A stretch of DNA of 64,000 nucleotides from Pedobacter fastidiosus. GTDB taxonomy: Bacteria > Bacteroidota > Bacteroidia > Sphingobacteriales > Sphingobacteriaceae. This document shows positions 25,366 to 34,881 of this stretch, piece by piece. The stretch's first letter is position 1, and every line of letters starts with the position of its first letter. The notes beneath the pieces are model-generated. The model saw only the letters and a program-made list of their open reading frames with translations, was not told the origin of the DNA and searched no databases. Both the position numbers and the translations under genes were made by a program. The stretch lies in assembly GCF_014306625.1 (NCBI RefSeq), contig NZ_JACRYL010000009.1, positions 10,039 through 74,038 of the forward strand, read 5' to 3'.

Positions 25366-28300
25366 TTGAAGAGAATATATACCCTATTATATCTCATCCC
25401 ACTATTAATTTTATTTGCCTCTCAAAACACCTTCTCTCAGGTAATTCCGGGCAAAGCAGATACAACTGCGTCCAAAAATAACTTTAGCCTACGCGAAAAA
25501 CAATTGCTTGGGATCAGTCCGTCTACAAATCCATTTTATCCATTACCAAGTAATGTTAAAAGAATTGTAGAGTACGATGCCAAAAATAAGCGCTATGTAG
25601 TTAAAGAATTAATTGGCGATAAATATGTTACGCAAACGCAGTATTTAACCATCGATGAATATTCTCGTTTGGTTAATAGCGAAGTAAAACGTGGCAATTG
25701 GCGAAGCATTTCTAATGCCGAAGTAAGCGATTACAGAAGCACAGGAATTATTCCTCAAATTCAGGTAAACAGTAAAGCTTTCGAGAAATTGTTTGGTGGA
25801 TCTACCATTGATATTCAGCCTCGTGGCGAAGCCGAACTAACTTTTCTTGGACGGATAAATAAAAACGAAAATCCGCTTTTTAACGAAAGACAAAGGGTGC
25901 AAACCAACTTCGATTTTAACCAAAGAATTCAGATGGATCTTGTGGGAAATATCGGTACAAAGTTGAAAATTAAAAGTAATTACAATACTGAAGCGCAGTT
26001 CGATTTCGAAAACCAGATTAAACTTGATTACACCGGCGGACCAGACGATATCATTAAAAAAATTGAGGCGGGTAATGTAAGTATGCCCTTAAATACCTCG
26101 TTGATTTCTGGAACTCAGGCTTTATTTGGGATTAAAACCCAGCTTCAGTTTGGGAAGTTAAACGTTACAAGTGTTTACACCCAACAGAAATCGCAATCGC
26201 GAGAAATTAAGATTACCAATGGTGCACAGCAAAATACCTTTAGTGTAAGTGCCGATAATTACGAGGCCAATAAACACTATTTCTTGGCGCAGTACTTTAG
26301 AAATAATTATAATAAAAATCTTGCGAATGCTCCAATCATAACCTCGCCAATCCAAATTACAAAAATTGAAGTTTGGATTACCAACAAATCCGGCAATACA
26401 ACAGATTCTCGGGATGTTTTGGGGTTGATCGATTTAGGAGAAAATACGCCATTTAACACCGCACAAATTACTGGAGGAACATCAGGCTTGCCAGCAGGTA
26501 CAACCGCTACGGGTTTTGCGCAACGATCGAATAACTTGTTGCAAGTTCTTCCACCGAACGCGAGGTTTACAAACTCTAATGATGTAATCTCGTTTTTCCA
26601 AGCCAATAGAGGTACGGATAACTTTGCTAAATTAACTTACGCCAGAAAACTTACAGAGCGGGAGTTTACTTTCCAGCCACAGTTAGGTTATATTTCACTT
26701 AACAATCCATTAAATTCTGATGAGGTTTTAGCTGTAGCTTATCGCTATACTTATAATGGAGTAGAATATCAAGTAGGAGAGTTTTCTACAGATATTACTT
26801 TCGATCCTAATAATCCAAAGGTTTTATATGCCAAATTGTTAAAGAACGAAACCACTAAAATTAACCTTCCAACTTGGGATTTGATGATGAAAAACATCTA
26901 CTCAATAGGTGGCTATCAAATTAGTAGTCAGAATTTTAAACTCGATATTTACAGAATCGATAATGAAAGTGGTGTAGAAAAACCCATTATGACAGAAGGC
27001 CAAAATACGGCCAACAAACAATGGATTGGACTTACAGAATTTGATCGGTTGAATCAACAAAATGAAAGAAAGCCAGACGGGGTTTTCGATTTTGTTGCAG
27101 CCAATAACGCATTTGGCTCTTACTTTTCTTCGAGCACAGCCGGAACAAATAGCGCCTTTGGTTCGAGTCTTTCCAGCTCTGGTCTGTCATCACTAGTAAA
27201 CAATACAAATACAGGCTACATTACTATTGATCCAGCAAATGGACGAATTATCTTCCCGATTATTGAGCCTTTCGGAAGGGATTTGGCCGCTAAGTTTTTA
27301 CCAAGTGAGCAGGCTTTAATCGATAAATATACTTTTACGGCATTATATGATTCTACGCAGACTATTGCCAAACAATTGTTTCAAAATCAGAATAGATATG
27401 TGCTTAAGGGAAATTATCAATCGGAAGTTTCTTCTGAGTTTAGTTTAAATGCCATTAATGTTCCTGAAGGATCGGTAAAAGTTTTTGCAGGTACCATGCC
27501 TTTAACCGAGGGTGTCGATTTTACAGTTGATTACCAAGGTGGCCGAGTGAGCATTATTAATCAGGCGCTTTTAACTTCTGGTCAACCGATTAGAATTACA
27601 ACTGAAAACAATGAACTTTTTGGTTTGCAACAACGATCCTTATTCGGAACCCGATTGGATTATCGAGTAAATAACAAATTGAATTTGGGCGGTACCATCA
27701 TGAATTTGACGGAGAAACCTTTAACTCAAAAAGTAAATATTGGTGAAGAGCCAATTTCAAACACCATTTGGGGTGCCGATTTAAACTACAGTTCGCCATC
27801 TAGATTTTTAACTAAGCTGGTTGATAAACTTCCTTTAATTTCTACTAAAGCTCCTTCTAGCGTTACTTTTTATGGAGAATTTGCACAGTTAATTCCTGGT
27901 CACCCAAGAGCTTTAAACTTTGCAGGAAGTAAAAATGGAGTAAGTTATTTAGATGATTTTGAAGCCTCAAGATCTGTTATCGATTTGAAGAGTGCCATCT
28001 CTTGGCAACTTTCGGGTACGCCACAAATGTTTCAGGAATCGCAATTGATCAACGATTTAGCTTATGGCTACAACAGAGCAAGGGTTGCATACTATAATAT
28101 TGATCCAACTTTTTATAATTCAGCCGCTTCTACAACGCCAGCGAATATTCGGAACAATAGAAACGAACTTTCTAATCACTATGTGAGAGAGGTAATTGAA
28201 CAAGAAGTTTTTCCTTTTAAAGAAACGGCAACTGGTCAGGCTTTAAACATCACAACTTTTGATGTTGCTTATTATCCAACTTTACGTGGACCATATAACT

Positions 28301-31300
28301 TTAGTACAACTGGTTTTGCGAATGATGGAAGTTTGTTAAATCCAAGATCTAGATGGGCGGGTTTCCAACGTAAGATTGAAACGAATGATTTCGAAGCTTT
28401 AAATGTTGGTTTCATAGAACTTTGGGTAATGGATCCATATATCTACAAGCCAAACTCGGCCGGTGGAGATGTGTATTTTAATTTGGGAAATATCTCAGAA
28501 GATATTCTAAAAGATGGGCGTAAATCTTTAGAGAATGGTTTACCTGCTGGCGATGACCCGACGAAATATGATGAAACAACTTGGGGCCGCGTTCCAAAGC
28601 TACAACCCGTTGTACAGGCATTTGATAATAATCCGGATGCACGTAAAGCACAGGATGTTGGTTTGGATGGTTTATCTGATGCCAATGAAAGAGCTAAGTT
28701 CGCTGCGGCAATTACACAGATTAAATCGCAATTAAATTCGACTGCGGCGGCTGCGATTGATGCCGATCCATCATCAGATAACTATACTTATTTCAGAGGC
28801 CCGGCGCTAGATCAAATCAATGCAGGGATATTGAAACGCTACGAAAAATATAACGGGCCAGAAGGAAACTCAAAAACATCGCAACAATCTCAAGAGGAAC
28901 TGGGTATCGAGAATTCTGCCTCAACATCTTTGCCAGATGGAGAAGATATTAATCGCGATAACAACATGACGCAAAGCGATGAATACTTTCAGTACAAAGT
29001 ATCTATGCGCCCTGCAGATTTAGTGGTTGGTCAGAATTTTATTACCGATAAAGTGATTTCTCAGGTTAAGTTGGCCAATGGAAATACTCAAGCGGTTTCT
29101 TGGTATCAATTTAGAATTCCGATTAGTCAATATCAATCTAAAGTAGGTAACATTCAGGATTTTAAATCCATCCGTTTCTTTAGAATGTTTATGACGAATT
29201 TTACGGATACTGCGGTAATGCGTTTCGCCAAATTACAGTTGATCCGTGGAGAATGGAGAGAATACAACGCAAAAAATACAGGAGATCAAGCCATAATTGA
29301 TCCTGCATTGCCAGCTTTAACACCAGATAATTCGACTATTGAAGTTTCTACTGTAAACATAGAGGAAAATGGAAAACGGTCTCCCATTCCTTACGTAACA
29401 CCTCCAGGAATTGTTCGCGAAAGAGATTATAGCAATTACCGTGGCGATACCCGTTTAAATGAACAGTCTTTATCAGTTAGCGTAAAAACCTTGCGAGATG
29501 GTTATGGTAGAGCGGCATTTAAAACGGCCTATAGTGATTTCCGTTCTTACAAACATTTGGAAATGTTTATTCACGCAGAGGCGATAAACAATCTTGTTTT
29601 AAGTGATAACGAAGTTGCCGCCTTCTTAAGAATTGGAACTGATAATCAAGATAATTATTACGAATACGTACAGCCATTAAAAGTTACGCAACCAGGCACG
29701 AGTGATCCAGATGCAATTTGGCCGGAAGCGAATAGAATGGATGTGGATTTAACGCTCTTCCAAAATGCAAAACTGGCCCGTAATGTAGCAAAACAGGCAA
29801 ATGGACAACCTTGGCCAATTAATGTTCCCTATACTTATTTTGATGGAACAAGAACGATTGTTGTAAAAGGACAGCCCGACATGAGCAAGGTTAGGGTGTA
29901 CATGGTTGGGGTTAAAAACCCGCTCCGAAATTTAGCAAATCCCGAGGGAGATGATGGCTTGGATAAAAGCGTTTTGGTTTGGTTTAATGAATTACGCTTA
30001 ACCGAATTTGATGAAAAAGGCGGTTGGGCAGCAACGGCTAGGTTAAACTTGAAGTTAGCCGATTTTGCTGACGTAAACATTTCTGGAAGTAAATCAACGA
30101 TAGGATTTGGTTCTATTGATTCTAGAGTGAGCGAAAGAAATAGAGCAGATAATGTTTTGTTGGATGTTTCATCAGCAGTTGAATTGGGCAAATTCCTTCC
30201 GCAAAAATCGGGCGTGAAAATTCCAATGTTTGTAAGTTATTCTAAACAGGTTTCTACACCACAATACAATCCGCGTACACCAGATATTGAGCTGAAAAAT
30301 GCGCTAGATCAATCTACTAAAGAACAAAAAGACTCTATTTTAAATTTTGCACAGGATTATACCGTTCGCAGGGGAATTAACTTTACCAATGTGCGTAAAG
30401 AGCGTACAAACAATACAAAACCTGTTCACCTTTGGGATGTAGAAAACTTTGCGGCCAGCTATGCTTATACGCAATATGATCACCGTGATTTCATCAATCA
30501 AAGTAGTTTACAGAATACTTATCGAGCATCTTTGCAATACAGTTATTCGAAAGAATCTAAAAACTATGCGCCGTTTGAAAAGATTATAAAATCTAATATG
30601 TTGGCCTTATTGAAAGATTTTAATTTTAGTATTTTCCCTAGTGCGATTAATTTTAGAATTGATGTAGATCGCTTGTATTCGGAAAACACACTGAGAAATA
30701 ATGATCCGAATAATTCTCTTCCGATTTATCAAAACGGATTTGGAACCACCTTCAATAAAAACTTTAGAATGAGCCGGGTTTATGGGATTGCGTGGAATTT
30801 AACCCGCTCTTTACAACTCGATTTTAATGCGACCAACTACTCGATTATTGATGAGCCAGATGGTAGAATTGAAGGTTTAAAACGCGATACAGTTTGGCAG
30901 AATCTTAAACGTTTGGGTAGAACAACAGATTACAATCACAATTTAAATGTAACCTATAATCTTCCAATTGATAAAATTCCGGGCTTAAATTGGGTAACTG
31001 TTAAAACCCGTTACGGAACAGTATTTAACTGGCAAACCGAACCATTATCTACTCTTTTGGACCCGAATATCAATTTAGGAAATACAGTACAAAATAGTAG
31101 AACGGTTCAAATTAACCCAACTTTAAATTTAACCACCTTATACAACAAGTTTGGATTTATAAGAAACGTAAGTAACGGCCAAGAAGGAAATAAAACGAAA
31201 AACTTCTTTATCAATTTATTAACCAGCGTTAAAAATATAAATGCTGCTTACACACAAACCAAAGGAATTTTCTTACCAGGCTATTTGCCTAAAACCAATT

Positions 31301-32550
31301 ATTTTGGGGTAGAAAGTGTTACAGGAGCACCGGGCTTGGGCTTTGTGTTCGGAAGCCAAAGAGACATCCGCGAAATGGCTTTGGGCAATGGTTGGTTAAC
31401 CACAGATACTTTACAAAATCAGCTTTATGTAAATACTTTGAGGGAAGATTTAAGTTTAACAGGGCAGGTGGAACCTTTTAGAGATTTGAGAATTACTTTA
31501 AGGGCAAACAAGGCACAAACTAGAAACTTCTCTACCAACTTTAGATATGTAGAAAGTGCTTCATCTTTCGAAAATTTAAGTGCAATTACCACAGGTGATT
31601 ACAGTGTTTCCTACATTGCTTTAGGAACCGCATTTAAGGAAAATAATTCTACTTTAGTGTCTGGGTTGTTTAATCAATTCATGACTAATCGGGCTATTAT
31701 TTCACGAAGACTAGGTGCGCAAAACCCTAATTCTGGAGGCGTTAATGGCGGTTATTCAGATGGTTATGGAAAGGAAAGTCAGGATGTAATTATCTCTGCA
31801 TTTTTAGCAGCTTACACAGGCAAAGATGCTAGCAAAGTGAAAATGAATGCATTTCCTAAAATTCCTTTGCCTAATTGGAGTTTAACCTATAGCGGATTAA
31901 CCAGAATTCCTTTCATTGCCGATAAGTTTTCGTCGGTAGATATTAGACATGGATATCGTTCTGCATATAATGTTAATGGTTACAACTCTTTATTGCGTTA
32001 CACGGAGAGCAATGGCTTTTCTAGCAATAGGGATGCAAATAATAACTTCTTGCCCGAATTCCAGTTTGCTCAGGTCACCATTTCAGAATATTTCTCACCG
32101 TTGGTTGGCGTTGATACCCGATTTAAAAATAACCTAACGGCATCTTTCGAGTTAAACCGATCGAGATTATTGGGATTGAGTTTGGCGAATAGTCAGCTGG
32201 CACAGTTATCAGAAAACAATATGGTTTTAGGCTTGGGCTATAGAACAACAAAATTCCGTTTCCCATTTGGCTGGTTTAAAAGCTTAAAAATGGATAACAA
32301 CATGGATTTCAAATTGGATGTTGCCATTAGAGATAACAAGACCGTAATCTATCGTGCTGATGTTACGGAAGCAGAAGTTTCATCTGGTGCTAAGAATATC
32401 ACTTTAAGACCAAGCGTAGATTATATCTTAAATCAGAAGTTTAACATCAAGTTGTTTTACGATTCGAACGTTACCAAACCATATACTTCTCAAACGTTTA
32501 ATACCTCGTTCAGTAATTTTGGTTTTAGTTTGAGGTTTACGCTGAATTAG
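25366..32550 (+). CDS. sprA: Gliding motility / type IX secretion outer-membrane protein SprA
   Basis: A 2394-residue protein, within the usual size of SprA. It has a signal peptide (about 1-24, FASQNTFSQ) followed by repeated SprA-type beta-barrel segments, such as the IDIQPRGEAELTFLGRIN start of the barrel and the EFAQLIPGHPRALNF and YLDDFEASRSVIDLKSA motifs. It ends in a barrel-type strand finishing FSLRFTLN. SprA forms the giant outer-membrane channel of the type IX secretion system, which exports adhesins and hydrolases and supports gliding. A TTG start at 25366 is used. Its neighbours ruvA upstream and gcvH downstream fit the usual order, but a KilA-N gene intervenes. Confidence 0.96.
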   Translation: MKRIYTLLYLIPLLILFASQNTFSQVIPGKADTTASKNNFSLREKQLLGISPSTNPFYPLPSNVKRIVEYDAKNKRYVVKELIGDKYVTQTQYLTIDEYSRLVNSEVKRGNWRSISNAEVSDYRSTGIIPQIQVNSKAFEKLFGGSTIDIQPRGEAELTFLGRINKNENPLFNERQRVQTNFDFNQRIQMDLVGNIGTKLKIKSNYNTEAQFDFENQIKLDYTGGPDDIIKKIEAGNVSMPLNTSLISGTQALFGIKTQLQFGKLNVTSVYTQQKSQSREIKITNGAQQNTFSVSADNYEANKHYFLAQYFRNNYNKNLANAPIITSPIQITKIEVWITNKSGNTTDSRDVLGLIDLGENTPFNTAQITGGTSGLPAGTTATGFAQRSNNLLQVLPPNARFTNSNDVISFFQANRGTDNFAKLTYARKLTEREFTFQPQLGYISLNNPLNSDEVLAVAYRYTYNGVEYQVGEFSTDITFDPNNPKVLYAKLLKNETTKINLPTWDLMMKNIYSIGGYQISSQNFKLDIYRIDNESGVEKPIMTEGQNTANKQWIGLTEFDRLNQQNERKPDGVFDFVAANNAFGSYFSSSTAGTNSAFGSSLSSSGLSSLVNNTNTGYITIDPANGRIIFPIIEPFGRDLAAKFLPSEQALIDKYTFTALYDSTQTIAKQLFQNQNRYVLKGNYQSEVSSEFSLNAINVPEGSVKVFAGTMPLTEGVDFTVDYQGGRVSIINQALLTSGQPIRITTENNELFGLQQRSLFGTRLDYRVNNKLNLGGTIMNLTEKPLTQKVNIGEEPISNTIWGADLNYSSPSRFLTKLVDKLPLISTKAPSSVTFYGEFAQLIPGHPRALNFAGSKNGVSYLDDFEASRSVIDLKSAISWQLSGTPQMFQESQLINDLAYGYNRARVAYYNIDPTFYNSAASTTPANIRNNRNELSNHYVREVIEQEVFPFKETATGQALNITTFDVAYYPTLRGPYNFSTTGFANDGSLLNPRSRWAGFQRKIETNDFEALNVGFIELWVMDPYIYKPNSAGGDVYFNLGNISEDILKDGRKSLENGLPAGDDPTKYDETTWGRVPKLQPVVQAFDNNPDARKAQDVGLDGLSDANERAKFAAAITQIKSQLNSTAAAAIDADPSSDNYTYFRGPALDQINAGILKRYEKYNGPEGNSKTSQQSQEELGIENSASTSLPDGEDINRDNNMTQSDEYFQYKVSMRPADLVVGQNFITDKVISQVKLANGNTQAVSWYQFRIPISQYQSKVGNIQDFKSIRFFRMFMTNFTDTAVMRFAKLQLIRGEWREYNAKNTGDQAIIDPALPALTPDNSTIEVSTVNIEENGKRSPIPYVTPPGIVRERDYSNYRGDTRLNEQSLSVSVKTLRDGYGRAAFKTAYSDFRSYKHLEMFIHAEAINNLVLSDNEVAAFLRIGTDNQDNYYEYVQPLKVTQPGTSDPDAIWPEANRMDVDLTLFQNAKLARNVAKQANGQPWPINVPYTYFDGTRTIVVKGQPDMSKVRVYMVGVKNPLRNLANPEGDDGLDKSVLVWFNELRLTEFDEKGGWAATARLNLKLADFADVNISGSKSTIGFGSIDSRVSERNRADNVLLDVSSAVELGKFLPQKSGVKIPMFVSYSKQVSTPQYNPRTPDIELKNALDQSTKEQKDSILNFAQDYTVRRGINFTNVRKERTNNTKPVHLWDVENFAASYAYTQYDHRDFINQSSLQNTYRASLQYSYSKESKNYAPFEKIIKSNMLALLKDFNFSIFPSAINFRIDVDRLYSENTLRNNDPNNSLPIYQNGFGTTFNKNFRMSRVYGIAWNLTRSLQLDFNATNYSIIDEPDGRIEGLKRDTVWQNLKRLGRTTDYNHNLNVTYNLPIDKIPGLNWVTVKTRYGTVFNWQTEPLSTLLDPNINLGNTVQNSRTVQINPTLNLTTLYNKFGFIRNVSNGQEGNKTKNFFINLLTSVKNINAAYTQTKGIFLPGYLPKTNYFGVESVTGAPGLGFVFGSQRDIREMALGNGWLTTDTLQNQLYVNTLREDLSLTGQVEPFRDLRITLRANKAQTRNFSTNFRYVESASSFENLSAITTGDYSVSYIALGTAFKENNSTLVSGLFNQFMTNRAIISRRLGAQNPNSGGVNGGYSDGYGKESQDVIISAFLAAYTGKDASKVKMNAFPKIPLPNWSLTYSGLTRIPFIADKFSSVDIRHGYRSAYNVNGYNSLLRYTESNGFSSNRDANNNFLPEFQFAQVTISEYFSPLVGVDTRFKNNLTASFELNRSRLLGLSLANSQLAQLSENNMVLGLGYRTTKFRFPFGWFKSLKMDNNMDFKLDVAIRDNKTVIYRADVTEAEVSSGAKNITLRPSVDYILNQKFNIKLFYDSNVTKPYTSQTFNTSFSNFGFSLRFTLN

Positions 32551-32581
32551 GGGGTTGTAACTTTATTGGAAATCACATCTA

Positions 32582-32601
32582 GGACGCATGAATTTGCGTC
32601 C
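32582..32601. repeat. Small hairpin behind sprA
   Basis: GGACGCA (32582-32588) pairs with TGCGTCC (32595-32601) around a six-base loop. There is no T-run, so it is not a convincing intrinsic terminator. It may reduce readthrough or protect the sprA transcript end. Confidence 0.4.
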
Positions 32602-32777
32602 GAATTATCAATTATAACAAAAGGGGAGCAAGCTAAATTAAACCCAAAAGTTTAGAACAATAGGTATTTTAAACTGAACCCTATTCTAGCAATTATACAA
32701 TTGGTGCTTCTATAAAAAATCTGTTATTCCTACGCTAAAATCATAAAAATTGGAATCATAAATAATGAATAACAATT

Positions 32778-33652
32778 ATGAGTAAAATACATATCAAGGG
32801 AGTTGATATTACTGTCTCGAATAATAATGGAGAAGAATATATTAACTTAACCGAAATCGTTAAGAGCGAACCAGATGGAGAACAACTTATTAAACGTTGG
32901 CTAAGTAATAAGAATACAATTGAATATTTAGGTATTTGGGAAAAACTTAAAAATGGAGAAAATTTTAACTTGGTGGAATTCCACCAAGTTAAAAGTGAAC
33001 AGGAACCAATAGATTTACTATGTCCGTGAAACAATGGATAGAAAGAACAAGTGGCATTGGATTGAGGGCAAAGTCAGGGAGATATGGCAGTGGAACCTAT
33101 GCGCACAAAGATATTGCATTAAAGTTTGCGTCGTGGATTAGTCCGGAATTGGAACTTCTCATAATCTTAGAATTTCAAAGACTGAAGCAAGAGGAATCAA
33201 AGCATTTAAATCAAAATTGGGATTTAAGGCGTCTATTAGCTAGAGCGAATTATAAAATTCAAACAGACGCGGTTAAGGATGTTTTAATTCCAATTAAAAA
33301 CTTGCCAAAAGAGATGGAGGGTTTTGTTTATGCAGAGGAAGCAGATCTTTTATACCAAGCTATGTATGGTTATACGGCCAAGCAATGGAAAGAAACAAAT
33401 CCTGAACTAGCCCTTAGTGGTGGTAATATGAGAGATTACGCATCATTACATCAATTAATTGTTTTGAACGGTCTTGAGGTTGTAAATGCTGAATTGATAA
33501 GGGCCGGACTATCTATTGAAGAGCGTTTTGAAATTTTACGAAAATCGGCAATTCAGCAACTTAAATCTCTGCAATCTTCTAAAAGTTTATACGATTCCGA
33601 TGAGCCAAGTCCGAATAGGTTAATAAGTGCCGACAAAAAAATAAACAATTAA
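32778..33652 (+). pseudogene. KilA-N domain DNA-binding protein, frameshifted
   Basis: Two overlapping frames together give a complete KilA-N protein of about 290 residues. The first (32778-33029) has ISVSNN-type start and the domain's YINLTEIVKSE and RWLSNKNTIEYLGIWE. The second has SVKQWIERTSGIGLRAKSGR and GTYAHKDIALKFASWISPE, normally continuous with it. Before 33020 the second frame reads GTNRFTM, matching the family's (E)AGTNRF linker. One missing base (expected GAA GCA GGA, seen GAACAGGA) at about 32999-33000 explains the break. KilA-N proteins are phage- and defence-associated DNA binders. A 32-bp palindrome lies just upstream of the lesion. Confidence 0.8.
32963..32994. repeat. 32-bp perfect palindrome in the KilA-N gene
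   Basis: TTTTAACTTGGTGGAA is followed directly by its exact reverse complement TTCCACCAAGTTAAAA. It encodes FNLVEFHQVK in the first reading frame and ends about 5 bases before the frameshift position. It can form a cruciform or an mRNA hairpin. Confidence 0.9.
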
Positions 33653-33742
33653 TATTAAGATGAATTTCATCTATTACAATACATCAAATAATAAGTTTGT
33701 TTGAGTTTGACTAATTCATATTTAAACTTAATTTATCATCCA

Positions 33743-33773
33743 TTGGGATTAGCAAAACTAAATTGTATTTTTG
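33743..33773 (+). promoter_or_regulatory. Promoter of gcvH
   Basis: TTG (33743-33745) and TATTTTTG (33766-33773) match the -33/-7 pattern with a 20-bp spacer. The predicted start is near 33780, giving a leader of about 50 bases. gcvH thus appears independent of sprA. Confidence 0.6.
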
Positions 33774-33830
33774 AGCCATAAACGTTGCTAAACGTTAAAC
33801 AAAACATTTATAATCAATCACTACAGAAAA

Positions 33831-34211
33831 ATGAATTTTCCATCAGAATTAAAATATACCAAAGACCACGAATGGGTTAAGGTTGAAGGCAATGAAGCTT
33901 ATATTGGTATTACAGATTTTGCGCAACGCGAATTAGGTGATATTGTTTATATCGATATTAACAGTGTAGGCTCTGAAGTTGCTACAGAAGAAGTTTTTGG
34001 TACGGTAGAAGCTGTTAAAACGGTATCTGATTTATTTATGCCTGTTGCTGGAACGGTTTTAGAAGTTAACGATGAATTAAACGACAACCCAGAATTGGTA
34101 AATTCTGATCCTTATGGTAAAGGTTGGATGGTTAAAATTTCTTTATCTGATGTTGCTGAAGTTGAAACTTTGCTTTCTGCAGATGCATATCAAGCATTAG
34201 TTGGTGCTTAA
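33831..34211 (+). CDS. gcvH: Glycine cleavage system H protein
   Basis: A 126-residue H protein. The lipoylation site is Lys63 in [15 protein letters not shown], and the barrel-sandwich motifs [13 protein letters not shown] and [15 protein letters not shown] are intact. It shuttles the aminomethyl group between the P, T and L proteins in glycine breakdown, and can also serve lipoate relay. The other gcv genes are elsewhere. The next gene starts near its stop codon. Confidence 0.97.
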   Translation: MNFPSELKYTKDHEWVKVEGNEAYIGITDFAQRELGDIVYIDINSVGSEVATEEVFGTVEAVKTVSDLFMPVAGTVLEVNDELNDNPELVNSDPYGKGWMVKISLSDVAEVETLLSADAYQALVGA

Positions 34212-34224
34212 TTTATATTCTATC

Positions 34225-34623
34225 GTGTTCAAAGCATTAAAACATCAAAAATGGGCCATATTTTGGACTGCTGTAATTTTAGTGCTTTGCAACATGAGAA
34301 TGCCAGAAACCAAAGGAGGAGGATTTTTCTTCGAAGGTTTTGATAAAATGACCCACATGGGTTTCTTTTTTGTACTCTCTGTATTACTGTTTTACGGAAA
34401 AATAAAATACCAGCATAATTTTGGTTTTAGAACGTTAACCATCTTTAAAATACTCTTAATCAACGTGGCAATCGGCGGAGGCATAGAATTGTTACAATGG
34501 AAAGTATTTACTTATCGCTCTGCAGAATGGTGGGATTTTGGCTGTGATATGTTGGGCGCATGCATGGCAGTTTTTAGTTATGTATTGTTGCATAAATTAA
34601 ATTTCAATGAAAAAACTAGCTAG
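34225..34623 (+). CDS. VanZ-like membrane protein
   Basis: About 132 residues from GTG 34225; an in-frame TTG at 34201 would overlap gcvH by 11 bp. Four hydrophobic helices carry the VanZ-like pattern FDKMTHMGFFFVLSVLLFYG, and GGGIELLQW and YRSAEWWDFGCDMLGA. The biochemical role of the family is unknown (named for teicoplanin resistance VanZ). The gcvH-vanZ order next to sprA is one I associate with this phylum. A small lipoprotein gene overlaps its end. Confidence 0.85.
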   Translation: MFKALKHQKWAIFWTAVILVLCNMRMPETKGGGFFFEGFDKMTHMGFFFVLSVLLFYGKIKYQHNFGFRTLTIFKILLINVAIGGGIELLQWKVFTYRSAEWWDFGCDMLGACMAVFSYVLLHKLNFNEKTS

Positions 34624-34732
34624 TTTAATTTGTGTAATTGTGGCTTTAAGCTTAAGCGGATGCGGTATTTTCAAAAAAGGCTGTAATTGCCCCAAAGTAT
34701 ATTATAAGAGTTATCCTGCACAGCAGAAATAG
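34607..34732 (+). CDS. Tiny cysteine-containing lipoprotein
   Basis: 41 residues. The signal peptide MKKLASLICVIVALSLSGC ends in a lipobox with Cys19, leaving only 23 mature residues (GIFKKGCNCPKVYYKSYPAQ). It overlaps the VanZ-like gene by 17 bp in another frame, so expression is probably coupled. The mature CNC pair could bind metal or form a disulfide. Size and lipobox make it a likely real gene despite being short. Confidence 0.7.
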   Translation: MKKLASLICVIVALSLSGCGIFKKGCNCPKVYYKSYPAQQK

Positions 34733-34821
34733 TATTAAAAATCGTCCCAAACGAAGTGCCAGCTATTTCTAACTAGCTGTATTTAAAATGTTACCAAGCT
34801 TTTAACACATCTTAACAAACC

Positions 34822-34856
34822 TTTGGGCTTTCTCGTAGTCTGATAGCTTAGTTTTG
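34822..34856 (+). promoter_or_regulatory. Promoter of the first outer-membrane barrel gene
   Basis: TTTG (34822-34825) and TAGTTTTG (34849-34856) match the -33/-7 pattern with a 23-bp spacer. The predicted start is near 34863, about 20 bp before the ATG at 34882. Confidence 0.55.
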
Positions 34857-34881
34857 TAATATTAATATCTAAAATTTTTTA

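Noticed and set aside
32963..33029. Programmed ribosomal frameshift in the KilA-N gene
   Set aside because: The hairpin is upstream of the shift site and no slippery heptamer is present; a one-base deletion explains the break better, though a test is proposed.
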